From Luzula sylvatica (taxonomy: Eukaryota > Streptophyta > Magnoliopsida > Poales > Juncaceae), in NCBI GenBank assembly GCA_946800325.1, contig OX326961.1, forward strand, positions 43,909,415-43,973,414: 64,000 nt of DNA. The letters are read 5' to 3'. A program made the translations under genes and the position numbers. How positions within the stretch are numbered: the first letter of the stretch is position 1; every line of letters begins with the position of its first letter. The notes under the pieces are model-generated. The model had not been told where the DNA came from and ran no database searches. It saw only the letters and a list, made by a program, of their open reading frames with translations. This document shows positions 22,353 to 33,866 of the stretch, piece by piece.

Positions 22353-24644
22353 TGTAACGAGCATAATTAAGCACATTTTTAGGGTTTAAAACCATGCAAA
22401 ATAATGTTAATTAAACATAAAAACATGCTATAATCTTTATATTCAACAATTCTTGAGGAAAATACTTTAATGATGAATTTATGTTTATTTCAGGTAAAAA
22501 AGGCCATATTTCGACAAATAAACCCCATGGCTGAATTCCTCTCATCGAGACGAGCGTTTTCGATATAAAGATCGTACCATTCGGTGGAAGGAGGAGAAAG
22601 TCGCAAAGTTTCTGATGAAACGGGTCACAAATCCTCTTCCATTGACCCGTTACACGAATGGCTACAGAGTAATCAGTGTACCAGATCCTGACAACCCATA
22701 ACCCTCACTCGCCGTACCAAAGGCCGCAAATGGGTCAACAGAGACCCAGTTCACCAAAGGCCACATGATTCCCTGCTCAACTCTCTCTGATCCTCTGTGG
22801 TATCAAGGTCACGTGAACCGCACTAAAAACCAGCTCTCCCTCTCAAGTAACTCTGTTAGACGATCTCAGCATATCAATCGCCACAGAAGATCTCAAAAAT
22901 CCGTTCAAACGGATTCATTTGGCTCCATTGAGCCTCTCCTCCTCTCCATTTCAGATAACACTGATGTCTGTAGTTTGCCATCGATTAAAGAGATAACGAA
23001 GAAAACTTGCTCTGCAATTTAACCCTGGAATTTCACTGGAGAGGATATCATCTCTCTCAATATAACAGCGCCATGGCTATTGAGAGCTCAATCTCGCCGT
23101 ACGAGCGACGTGGCTCACTTCTCTCTCCACCAGCCACGTCGTAACCACCCTGGGACCCACTACTACCTCTCTCTCCTCTCAATTTCGAGCAGAAACGATT
23201 CATCCAGTCGATCAGTGGTTATAAATCTCTGCCATGAGCGAAGCTTAAAAACAAACCCTTTCGAGCGGCCTTTTGGCCCTCTCTCTTCTCTCTCACCCTC
23301 TCTGATACTCTCTTTCACCTCCACCTTTGCTGGTTGAGCTTGATTCTTCGAGCTTTCTCAGAATCACCTCAACTCAGCCAAGCTTTGATCCAATACCCAT
23401 TCTCAGTCCATTTCCAATCAAATTCCACCTCTCTACACCTCCATACCCACCCACTGAAGCCTTCTGGACACTCAATTGCATCGATTCAAGCTCAAGACTC
23501 GATCTTTCTCGGTTTTGGCTTCGTGACAGGATCGACATCGCCATTGACGACCTCGAAGCTTCTTCTCTCCCTCCTGGCAGCTTCATTGGGGGTGACAATA
23601 GACCATAGGATCTAGCCAGATCATCTCCTTCTTCATCTCTCACCTCCATTTTCAGATTCGGTACTCTCTTTCCTTGTAGGGGTATTTTTGATATTTTAGA
23701 ACTTTTTGTTTCATGCTTGTTTAGATCGAGTTTTGTTTAGTTTTTAGAACTTGTTGAATCCGTTAAACCCCCTTTTTACTTGTTATTTGTTGCTTGTTTG
23801 AAGTTTGTGATTTAGTTTAAGTTTAGTTGATTTGAATCTGTGAACTGTCTGATCTGTTTTGTTAATTAGATTAAAAATAGTTTTAGATCTGATAAAAATC
23901 CATAAAAATGTTTTTATGAATCCTGACAACATCTAGTTCATGTAGGAATTTGTTTCACATAATTTGATGCATTTTCCTAATTGTTCTGCATTTTCAAAGT
24001 TGAAGCATTTAATCTCTGATTTTCTGTTCTGTGTTAATTCGAAAATAGAAATAAAATAGTTTTAGATCTGATAAAAACTCATAAAAATATTTTTCTGAAT
24101 CCTTATGATGTCTAGTTTAATTAGTAATTTATTTCATGTCATTTCATCAATTTTCCTATTTGTTTAGATCTAATCATTTCCTCGTTTTCTGTCCAGTAAT
24201 TAGTCTTGCATTTTTAGTTAATTGATTATTGCATATAAAAATCTATAAAATTTATTATGACTTGTTTGTTTGATTATTGATCTGTGATAAAAGTTTCAAA
24301 TAATTTGGAGTTTTAATTTGAGCTGTACAAATTATTGAAGTTGAACTATTTCTGTGATCGAGTTTCTGAACACCCTTTGTTTGAGGAATTTTTATAATTA
24401 ATTGGCTGGATAAAAAGTCCTAAAAATTGGAACATAGTCTCTCTCAGTGTTGAATTTGTTGTGTGCAATTTAGGATAATTTTTGGGACTGTGAAAGTTGA
24501 ATTAGAACATTAAACTCTAGAATTACCGTAATCTCCCTGTGGATCGATACCCTAACTTACCATTTTGCTAAGTTTAGGAATAAATTAAATATTGTTGAAT
24601 TACTCAAATTAAGAAATAAACGACGCTTAAAAAATGAGTTTTCA
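22353..24644. mobile_element. Solo LTR of an unrelated retrotransposon
   Basis: 2292-bp insert in the copia leader, beginning TGTAACGAGC and ending GAGTTTTCA, flanked by a perfect 5-bp duplication GTTAT (22348-22352 and 24645-24649). Element A has the empty site with a single GTTAT (near 6827). There is no coding capacity, PBS or polypurine tract. TG...CA ends, 5-bp duplication and length point to a solo LTR left by LTR-LTR recombination, possibly Ty3/gypsy by size. The family and orientation are not determined. Open frames at 22765-23615 are incidental. Confidence 0.85.
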
Positions 24645-24847
24645 GTTATCAAAGTTCGTATCCATTTTGCATGCTGTTACATATAGAGAAAGTCAAATTT
24701 CGTTAAAATCACAAGTGGAATTCACTAGAAATCAATCAAATGTTGATTGAGAGTATCTAGGAATGATCGTGAAAAGGTTTCATGATATGTCGTTTTTGAA
24801 ACGAGCGAAAACAGAGAAAACTGCAGGAACTGCAGAAAAATCGCATA

Positions 24848-25420
24848 TTCTGTTACAACAGACTTGGAGTTCCGTTGTAACGGACTTCATATGAGATATG
24901 AGGAATTGGAGATAATCTGCATAAATCACATAGTCCATTACAACGGACTTGGAGTTCCGTTGTAACGGACCTTGTATATGACACATGGATGTGAAGGAAA
25001 CTGTGAATAAATGCATAGTCCGTTACAACGGACGAGGAGTTCCGTTGTAACAGACCTTCTATATGATTCGAGCATGCGGGGGTGCATTTGGCATCTTTTG
25101 AAGTCCGTTACAACGGACATAGGTCCGTTATAACGGAAGTGTTTATGGATATATATCCAAAAATCACGTGTTAGTCCGTTGTAACGGAACTATGGTCCGT
25201 TAAAACGGAATAGTTCCTGGAAATTTGGACAAAAACTTCACAGTATAATCCGTTGTAACGGACCTAGGTTGCGTAACAACGGAATAGTTTCTGGAAGTGA
25301 AGGAGAAGTGAGGTCCAAAATACGCAGTTAAGTCCGTTGCAACGGAACTAGGGTCCGTTGTAACGGAAGTGAAGGAGAAGTGAGGTCCGTTGTAACGGAC
25401 TATGGTGCGTTACAACGAAA
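24848..25420 (+). repeat. Array of paired palindromes in leader of element F
   Basis: About eight pairs of TCCGTTACAACGGA / TCCGTTGTAACGGA-type units, partners about 20-24 bp apart (for example 24910-24970, 25018-25050, 25100-25135, 25330-25370). It is the counterpart of 7012-7542, with different central bases but the same arms and pairing. Confidence 0.85.
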
Positions 25421-26204
25421 TAGTCTCTGGATGGTGATTTTGTTTTCGCGATAACTTTGGCTACGAAGCTTGGCATTTTGAGTTCTTTATTTCGATATGA
25501 TCGGCATCAATCATACTTGCATATAAGATAAGTTATTATTTAGAATAATTAGTCTCCCTAATTAAATCATATGCATTTTGAAAATCTTGTGATAGTGATA
25601 TAATATGATTATGTCACGAATTTAAGAAACACGAATGTTATGAGCCCTCATAATATTTAAGTCATAGAAATGCCTTCCATGTCCACAATCATCGAGATTG
25701 ATATGACATAATGCGTAGTTTCAGGCCATAGTCGGGCACGTATTATTGTATGTATTGATGCGGGTGATAAGCGTTAATGGGGGACTCATGTGGTTTCAGG
25801 CCATAGTCGGGCACGTGAGTAGTTCAATTGAACGATACGATGGATATGGTTGTGACTTAACCGTCCAAGCTAATCCGATTAGAGTTCGGGGCATAGATAG
25901 AATGCACACACGGAATTGGGATTGTATATGATACGATCCATCACCGAAATTCTATAAAGGTTCAAGAGTCGTATTGGATACGATTGGATAATAATCCTAC
26001 CTAAATAGCGAGATCCCATTTGTCGGCCATAGTCACTTGTGGGAGGATTGCGAAATATGGATTTTGAGTGTTATGGACTTGGAGTCCCGTATCGGTATGA
26101 GGGTTATCGATTCGATAAAATAACACTGTCATATAATCATCATATAAGTCTATAAGATAAGTACGCAACGTTAGTAATACAATCTTTTATTTCATTTGTA
26201 GAAT

Positions 26205-27258
26205 ATGTCATCAAGTAACAACAACACCATGTCGATTAGATCGGCATTAGAAAAAGATAAGCTCGTGGGCCGGAACTATCTAGATTGGCACCGAAACCTG
26301 AGAATAGTTCTCAGGCAAGAGGGAAAAAGCCACGTATTGGATACAGAACTAGTGGAACCGGGCCCCAATGCTACGGCTGATGAAAATGCCGCATTTTAGA
26401 AACTTATGAAGGACTCAAATGACGTTACGTGCCTCATGTTGGCATGTATGGACGCTAGTCTTCAAAAGCAGTTTGAGGACTCGGATGCGCACATAATAAA
26501 CATTGTGCTCAAGGAAATGTTCCAAGAGCAGGAGCGTATTGAACGGTTCAATACACTGAAAGAGTTGGTAAACTGTAAGATGCATTCGGGGTCTTCGGTG
26601 AGCACTCACGTTTTGAAAGTGCAAGCTCTCATAGACCGTCTAGAGAAGCTAGGAGAGAAATTGTCGAAGATTATGCAACAAGATTTGATTTTATATGCAA
26701 TTCCTCCAATGTTTTCTCCGTTTGTGACTAATTATCACATTCATTCGATGGATAAGACGATCCCTGAGCTTCATGGAATGCTCAAGAATTTTGAGTCGGA
26801 GATGTTGAAGACATCCGGAGAGAACAAGGCAAGATTTGCCGGTAATGTTCTCACGATTCAGAATAAGGATCGTAAGAGATCAATGTCCATGGGCAGTTCG
26901 GCTAAGAAACGTTCTAAGCCGAATAAAAAGGGAAAGGAGAAATCCAAGGATGAGACGTGCTACCATTGTCACAAGACTGGACATTGGAAGCGCAATTGCA
27001 AATCTTTCCTCGAGGAGGTAAAGAAGGGCAAGGCGGTTTCGGAAACCGCCCTCTCAAGTATTAACGTTATGGAAGTTAATATTTCAACTATGACTAATAG
27101 GGTATTAGATACCGGTTGTGGGACTCATATTTGTCGAAATATGCAGGTTCTACAAAATAGTCGAAGATTGGAGAAAGGCGAAGTCGATCTACATGTCGGG
27201 AATGGAGCAAGAGTTGCTGCGTTTGCCGTAGGAGTAGTTAATTTGACTTTGCCGAGTG
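26205..27258 (+). pseudogene. copia gag and partial protease of element F
   Basis: Very similar to 8318-9370. A nonsense TAG at 26397-26399 replaces the Glu codon found in element A; reading continues from 26400. It encodes gag, the CCHC knuckle (CYHCHKTGHWKRNC) and the protease motif VLDTGCGTHIC with the normal Gly, and breaks at 27258 (LTLPS) where inverted LTR E begins. The last residues of the open frame belong to LTR E, not to the protein. Confidence 0.88.
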
Positions 27259-28236
27259 TGTTGGGAATTTATCTCGTCCCCGGACCCGCGCAACGGATAT
27301 GTAGACCCGGTCCGGTTTCCATAATCCAAGATCACGCCATGACTTCGAAGGGTACGATGCAAATAAGAAAGGTAGATTCTTACCAGTGCAAAATTGATTG
27401 CACTTGAAGGGTTGATCGCTATTCTTCTTTCTCCTGTCACGTTGGTGACAATCCGCGCGTCCCACACCACGCGTCTTTCACCGCTCGTTGACGATTTACG
27501 TTCCTCCGGATCGATCACAACCGAAGAGCCACACGTGTCGCTCCTCTACGTGTATCAACCTTGAGTCGGAAGACGTCGGTCGCGGGTGCAACTACCTAGA
27601 CGAAGCACCGGCGAACTTGCTCGATTGATTGATTCTCTATTCCGAGAAAAACTCCTTTTCTCGGTTTTCTCTCTTCGCACTCTTTCACTCTCTGAAAGAT
27701 GACTCTCAATATTCTGGATAATTCTCTGGATAGAATGAATTGGACTGAATAGAGGAGAAAGAAATATCTTATTTATATCATATATGATTAGGATGGGCCA
27801 AAAGGCATGTATATCCAATATACATCTTTTCACACAGAAAACTGCATGTATCCTGTTCAGTATTCGGTTCATAAGAAAATGGTAAATTCTTCTTACAGAA
27901 AACTAACCTTCACGAAAGTTGTAGATAATCTTATTATCTACCCAAACCAATTTGTCCTGGCCCAATTGGAGTTTGTATGAAAAAGTGATGACAGTTTTAC
28001 TAACTGTATGTCATACTGTTGCACCCTTTCAGTATTTCATAGAAACGACACTTATACTTCGTTCATATGAAATATATTTCTATATGAAGGTTATAGATAA
28101 TCTTATTATCTATCTAACCCAATTTGAACCATTCAAATTGGATTTTCCTACTGAAAGTTATGACCACGAATGTACGCTTACATTCGTTCATCCTTGTGTA
28201 CACTTTTACGGTTGATCCGAAACTGTATTTCCTTCA
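27259..28236 (-). repeat. LTR of element E
   Basis: Full-length inverted LTR, clearly diverged from the A and B LTRs (for example GAATTTATCTCGTCCC at its end). It interrupts the F protease region. Confidence 0.85.
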
Positions 28237-28893
28237 GTCTCCCACTCAATTTTAGATCTACCTAAAGGGTACTTATGCATATTCAATATGCACGATTTTA
28301 GAGAATATAGCTTGCGTATCAAAATACCGAGCTATGCACATCATATGTGCCAATTTTATAATCAAGCCCGACATAGTACGACTCGTTGTGTGACTATGTA
28401 GGTTCGTTTAACGATGGCAGTAGGCTGTTTCCAAAGCCCTACAAGTCCATGAGCGGGATCTAGTCACTCCATCATGGCTACCCATGTTAAAACGAAAAAT
28501 GATTGTGATCATTGTGCCTATCTCGAATAGCGGTTATTAGTTCTCTTGTTAGCGATATCCGTTAATCAAAAGGCATGGTGGTAGTCATCCTTATATTTTG
28601 ATTAACTATACTTATTCATCGATTCCGAATTGAGTTAACAATTTCAATCGATATTAACCATTAATATCAATGACTACGGCCGTAGTTTTCGTTAATCAAT
28701 TCATCGAGTGACCCAAGAGATATCTCTTCCTTTCGGAATAAACAATTCCTATCTTGGAGACTCATATTGAATTCCGTGTTTCGGACAATATCCAATGATG
28801 ACCGTTTTGGCTCCCTGTTACGGTGAGCGTAAGGTCATATCAAAGTATTGTGTTACGCACGTAACGCAATCGATGGTCCCCTCAAGTGTGAAG
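27259..28893 (-). mobile_element. Inverted copia fragment E: 3' LTR plus internal 3' region
   Basis: LTR 27259-28236 (978 bp, plus-strand TGTTGGGAA...TTTCCTTCA) is followed by the polypurine-tract complement and internal sequence matching 12500-13130 in reverse. Homology stops at about 28893 (TGTGAAG), where family D sequence begins. No second LTR or PBS is present, so it is a truncated element. Confidence 0.85.
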
Positions 28894-28959
28894 TGTTGGT
28901 TCAAATTTCCTAGGGTTTGATTATCTCAAAATAATGTCGATACCACTAATCTATTTGCG

Positions 28960-29400
28960 GGAGTGACATTTTATAAGATTACGGATATTAAAAGTTTGGA
29001 TTTTCAAAAATCGGAAAAGAAAAACCAGGAAATAAATTTAGGATTTGATATTCCGGTTTCTTCTCGAGGTATTCTAAATTCAAAATTTATAAATCTGGGA
29101 AATAAAAACTGGGATTTAAATTTAGAATTTCTTATTCTGGATTTTTAAGAAAATATAAAACCTGGAATTTGAAAACTCTGAACAAGTAAATTCTGGACAA
29201 CTAAGTTTTGGAATCCGAAATTCTGAATCTGGAAATTCTGTATATTGAAATATGGAACATGAAAATTCCGAATTTTAAAATTCCAGAAATAAAAATTCTG
29301 AATTTGAAAATTCTAAATATTAAAATTTGGAATATGGAAATTATGGATATTAAAATTCAGAATATTAAAATTTTGAATATTAAAATTAAGGAAATTATCC
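28960..29400. repeat. Degenerate AT-rich short-period repeat
   Basis: A loose array of units like AAATTCTGAATNTTAAAAT with a period of about 10-16 bp, most regular at 29215-29390. The open frame across it is a by-product of the repeat. Confidence 0.65.
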
Positions 29401-29899
29401 ATATTACGGTATAATTTTAAGTTTAATTAAATGGTCTAAGGTATGTATTTTAAGATTAATTAACGTCAACAACATGTCGCCAAAGTGGCCTCTCTTGTTG
29501 AAATTAATTATATTTTAAAATATAAAAAAGATATGTATATGCTATTATTTAAATATTGACCGGCCCAAAGGAAGGCGATGTTTAATTTAATTTCATATAC
29601 ATCTGTGGTAATAAGTGTATGATAATTATTTGGTTTTACGTGTGACTTATTTAATCGGCCCAAAGAAAGGTTAAATTTGTTGAAACATTAATTTATTACC
29701 AATGCTTGATTACTACGCCAAGATATTAATAAGAAGTTAATATGATTGACCAAAGGCAAAATATTAATGGGAAAATGATATCTTGATGATGGGGATGACA
29801 TTTAATTGAATTTATTATTATTATTCGATTATTTTGGTGAGCAATACAATGCTTGAGTATAATTCTCTATTTAATATTTATTCGGTTCTCGCATTTATA

Positions 29900-29927
29900 G
29901 GGGGGGGGGGGGGGGGGGGGGGGGGGG
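29900..29927 (+). repeat. 28-base G homopolymer
   Basis: An uninterrupted run of 28 G. It could form a G-quadruplex, or reflect assembly uncertainty at a homopolymer. Confidence 0.9.
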
Positions 29928-30624
29928 AATGCGGCGACAATTTTTTGTTTAGCCGAAAAGACAAACTTAGACATCTCAAGAACATTGATATTGGCATAGA
30001 TATTTTTGGTTTTATAACAAAATCATCTTGTTTGGTTTTGAGATGGATTTTGTTAATTATTAAATATACCATTAGTTATGTGGGAGTAAGTAAATAAATG
30101 TTAAAGAGAACAAAAGGTTAAATGCCCATATATCAAATGTCGGATAAATTTTGAGATCATTAAGTATACCGACTTTGATAATAATAATAAAGAAAAATGA
30201 TTGTGGAATTTTGTCATGAATGATGCATATATAGTGGATATTTGTTTGTACATCACTAAATTATTGCATTGCAATTAACAATTATAAAGTACAACAAGGA
30301 AAGTTGTGAAAGAAAGTCAGAGTAATATTTGTCTATCATATATTTTGGTACAAACTCCAATAAAATATAATTTCCCAAAATGTTATATAAGCAAAACGTT
30401 TCTTATATGGGTGTAATTTCGGTTAAGGATATTCGGTTATAGTGGGAGTAAATATTTGTACAATTATTATGATACAGACACGTGATATAAACATATGTCA
30501 TGGACATATGATACGGTTATAAAGTTTTTCAAGTTTATTCGGTATTATGGTTATTCTGCAGAATTAAAGTTGTATTTATCACTTTACTCTGATTTAAACA
30601 AGCTTCGTCTCAATATGGTTTATA

Positions 30625-30730
30625 GGAGACGGTTTGTCTCATAAGGTATTAAAGGAGACGGTTTGTCTCAAATGCGGTTTTAAAAGAGACAGTTTGTCTC
30701 ATTAAGTTATTAAAGGAGACGGTTTTAAGG
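30625..30730 (+). repeat. GAGAC-GGTTT-GTCTC hairpin array of family D
   Basis: Three units with the 5-bp inverted repeat GAGAC/GTCTC around a 5-base centre, plus a fourth half unit, spaced about 35 bp and joined by TTATTAAAG-like linkers. A shorter version is at 4018-4085. Confidence 0.8.
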
Positions 30731-31034
30731 ATCTCACTAAATTTATTTTTATGAGGACCAAGTTGGAAATAGGCATGTTAAGATCACATTACATGAAATT
30801 TCCATGTTACGCATCCACATCATGATTCATGTCATTCAGTTGTATTAGTGTATGTGACCATTGATGGTTTAGTTGCGTTAAATATGACGAAAGCCGCTTT
30901 GATCCTACGTTGATATTATTGATGGGCGGAATTGGTTAGGGACACGTAAGGTTTTTATGACAAACAAGTACGCGTATTTCGGTTTTTGTTCAATACGTAA
31001 TTATAAGGAATTACATATAGTCCAAGTTGGAGAT

Positions 31035-31637
31035 TGTTGGAACTTTATTCCAACATTGAACTTATATGTAAAATATTATGTGTTGTAATATTGTCATTTA
31101 AATGCTTATTAATATAGTGATCAATTTTAGTTATAAAATTAAGCATTAAATGTGTCAATTAAGTTGTGGGATTTTGATGTGTTGAATATTGTGTTGGTGA
31201 TTCTATTTTCTATGATGGGTTGAATTAGAAGATCCATATTAGGAAACCCAAAAAGTATGTCTTTCGGGAAAAGATGTCTTGTGACTATAAAAACTTTTTG
31301 GTCTCAAGTACATATGATGATGAGATAATGTTTCATTTTTTATCCTGCCCCATTAAGATTAGAGAGAAAGATCCATTAGAGAAAATCAAAATGACTCTAA
31401 ATTGGACATCATAAAATACTTGAAATATATTCTTGCAATTAAGGTTTCGTGAACGCAACAACGGTGATGGCGCGACATCAATTCGGACGGATTCCATACG
31501 CTTCCGCATACGGTTAAGGTACGATTTTGATTAAGATTATTCGGTTGAATTCACATAGTTATTATGGTCCGTTTATACGGACAAATTTAATTTATTTTTT
31601 TACGGGGCGGTGCCGGATCGTTGTTGCCGCCCCAACA
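31035..31637 (+). repeat. LTR of family D, copy 2
   Basis: 603 bp, TGTTGGAAC...CCCCAACA, closely similar to 4399-4998. It is again flanked by polypurine tract (left) and PBS (right). Confidence 0.85.
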
Positions 31638-31639
31638 AT

Positions 31640-31651
31640 TGGTATCAGAGC
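31640..31651 (+). promoter_or_regulatory. Primer-binding site after LTR D copy 2
   Basis: TGGTATCAGAGC, followed by GCGAAACT as at copy 1, after which the two sequences diverge. Confidence 0.85.
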
Positions 31652-32101
31652 GAAACTTTAGGACACTTTAGGAATTTCTCAAAGATGAGTTCCTTGGCCA
31701 ATTTTAGGCAAATATTATTTATTTATATCAATGTTAATTTGACTAATATTTGAAATTAGTATTCTTAGTGAATACATCTTAACATCAATTAATATGTTAT
31801 AAATTAGAATACTATATATGTATTCATGTAGGATCACAAATCAGTGATATCCATATTTATTTAAAATGATAATTTTATCAAGTTTCATTTGTAATTTATT
31901 TGTTTACTTAATTTAAAAAATAATACTGGAATATTAACATCTCATTTCCTTTAGAAATTTAATTAGAAATGACCATTGAATAGGAAACCAAAATAATGAG
32001 ATCTTGTCTCATAATTACGAGATAATTTTTATTTTTCTTATCTCGACAAAATAAGAATACAGCTAGTAAAATTTATAACTTCTGCAACTTTTCGTTAAAT
32101 C

Positions 32102-32132
<31 letters not shown>

Positions 32133-32341
32133 AGACATATATATATATATAACTCATTTCTGAATTATAATCAGCAAAATATTTCAATAATAGAAATGTT
32201 ATATTATTTTGGGTAATGTTATATTATTTTGTATCATAATAAGAATCAAAGAGAGTGAATATTTCGGTTGCTTATTGTATTAAAATCTCCAAGCAGGCCA
32301 AATTATAATTATAAGTTATGTATAAAGTTAAGTTATGTATA
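31652..32341. other. AT-rich spacer, possible D leader
   Basis: No gene seen. The first part may be leader of a D element. It contains an ATT microsatellite (32102-32131) and a direct repeat AAGTTATGTATAAAG just before the foldback element. Confidence 0.4.
32102..32131 (+). repeat. ATT trinucleotide microsatellite
   Basis: About ten TAT/ATT units followed by a short AT run. Confidence 0.9.
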
Positions 32342-33278
32342 AAGTTAGCCAAATTCAAGCTCCCACAAGAGGCCACGTCATCAGGGGCTTTTTTGTGAAA
32401 AAAAAATATTTTTTACATTTTGGTCCTTTTTTATTTACAATTTGGTCCTTTTTTAATTTTTTTTTTACATTTTAGTCCTTTTGTATTTACATTTTAATCC
32501 TTTATATTTTCATTTTGGTCCTTCCAAGTTTTAAATTTACATTTTGGTCCAGGGACCTCAAATTGGTCCTTTTTTTTAAAAAAAATTACATTTTGGTCCT
32601 TTTTTTTACATTTTGGTCCTTTATAATTGCATTTTGGTCCTTTGAAGTTTTAAAATTTACATTTTGGTCCTTTTTAATTAAAAAATTGCATTTAAAATTA
32701 TATTTTGGTCCTTTTTTATTTATATTTTGATCCTTTATATTTTAATTTTGGTCCTTCGAAGTTTTAAAATTTCCATTTTGGTCCAGGAGCCTCTTTGTTA
32801 AAAAAAATTTATTTACATTTCGGTCCTTTTTTATTTATATATTGGTCCTTTTTTTATTCATTAAAAAAAAAAAATGCTTCTTTTAATTTTAAAAAATTCT
32901 TAAACTTTTTGTAATATATAATAATTACAAAAAATTTACTATATGTTATATGTTATATAATTTTAATATTTCACTCATTACAAATATTCGACTTATAAAG
33001 GACCAAAATGCAATTATAAAGGACCAAAATGTAATTTTTTTTTTAAAAAAGGACCAATTTGAGGTCCCTGGACCAAAATGTAAATTTAAAACTTGGAAGG
33101 ACCAAAATGAAAATATAAAGGACTAAAATGTAAATACAAAAGGACTAAAATGTAAAAAAAAATTAAAAAAGGATCAAATTGTAAATAAAAAAGGACCAAA
33201 ATGTAAAAAAATATTTTTTTTTCACAAAAAAGCCCCTGATGACGTGGCCTCTTGTGGGAGCTTGAATTTGGCTAACTT
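32342..33278. mobile_element. 937-bp foldback element
   Basis: Terminal inverted repeats of about 290 bp: 32342-32643 is the reverse complement of about 32997-33278, starting AAGTTAGCCAAATTCAAG and including CCACGTCATCAGGGG. Both arms and the about 350-bp centre are built from repeats of ACATTTTGGTCC. There is no coding capacity. No clear target duplication was found. It is probably a Foldback or Mutator-like non-autonomous DNA transposon. Confidence 0.8.
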
Positions 33279-33841
33279 CTTGGAAAACTAACATGAAATT
33301 ATAATAAGTTCAACAATATTATTAAAAGAACATCTTGCAAATATTTAAAAATAAAATATCATAAAACTATTAAAAAAATACATAAAAGGAAAACTAAAAT
33401 AAAAAGTAGATGTTTTAATAGATATTTTCTATGAATATATTTGCAAGGTGTTTATTTATTATTGTTTATTTTATTATTATTTAATGTTAGTTTTTTATGA
33501 ATAAAGAATGGAATATTAAAATTATATAAACAAAATATGTAATAATTTAAATTTTTTTTAAATCACTACATGTTAAGAAGTGTTTATGAATTTTCTTCAA
33601 ATTAATAAAAAATAACAAAAATAACTTTTAATTATTACATATGAGATTTGAAGGGTATTTTGGAAAAAAAAAATTATATATCATCCATAAGGGATATTTT
33701 AAAATAAAAGTTCGGTCAAAAATATTTTTGGAATTCACGAAAAGATAAAGGATTTTTTACAATATCCAAAAAAATTAGGGGATTAAAAATATAGCAAATC
33801 TCGGATGTGCGAATAATCATGACAAACTCGAGGGCTCCTGC

Positions 33842-33866
33842 GCAATCGCGCGGGGGAAAAAGCTAG
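33842..33866 (+). mobile_element. 3' end of a third Helitron
   Basis: A CTCCTGCGC / CGCGGGGG-type hairpin (about 33835-33856, with G-T pairs) is followed by CTAG (33863-33866) and T. It is the same architecture and strand as the ends at 2087 and 3580. The 5' end was not located; it may lie left of the foldback element, which would then be nested in it. Confidence 0.65.

Larger units (their letters stand above)
21972..27258 (+). mobile_element. Ty1/copia element C/F, 5' part
   Basis: Plus-strand copy of the same family: LTR 3' fragment 21972-22280, PBS 22282-22293, leader (interrupted by a solo LTR at 22353-24644), palindrome array, gag and start of protease. It is cut on the left by element B and on the right by inverted LTR E. 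The rest of pol is not in the window. Confidence 0.85.
28894..31034 (+). mobile_element. Family D element, non-coding internal region
   Basis: 2.1 kb without coding frames, ending in a polypurine-like tract before LTR D2. The last about 380 bp match 4014-4398. It resembles a LARD/TRIM-like non-autonomous LTR element. The left limit is where copia E homology stops, so this part of the boundary is inferred. It contains degenerate repeats (28960-29400), a 28-G run and a GAGAC/GTCTC array. Confidence 0.6.

Noticed and set aside
22765..23615. Open frames of 85-93 codons
   Set aside because: They lie inside the solo LTR, overlap in two frames, and show Ser/Pro-rich translations of a CT-rich tract.
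4399..31637. The two D LTRs as the simple pair of one element with everything nested inside
   Set aside because: Each has internal sequence on both sides, and no target duplication or clean re-entry point was found at 5069 and 28893, so a single nested pair is not shown.
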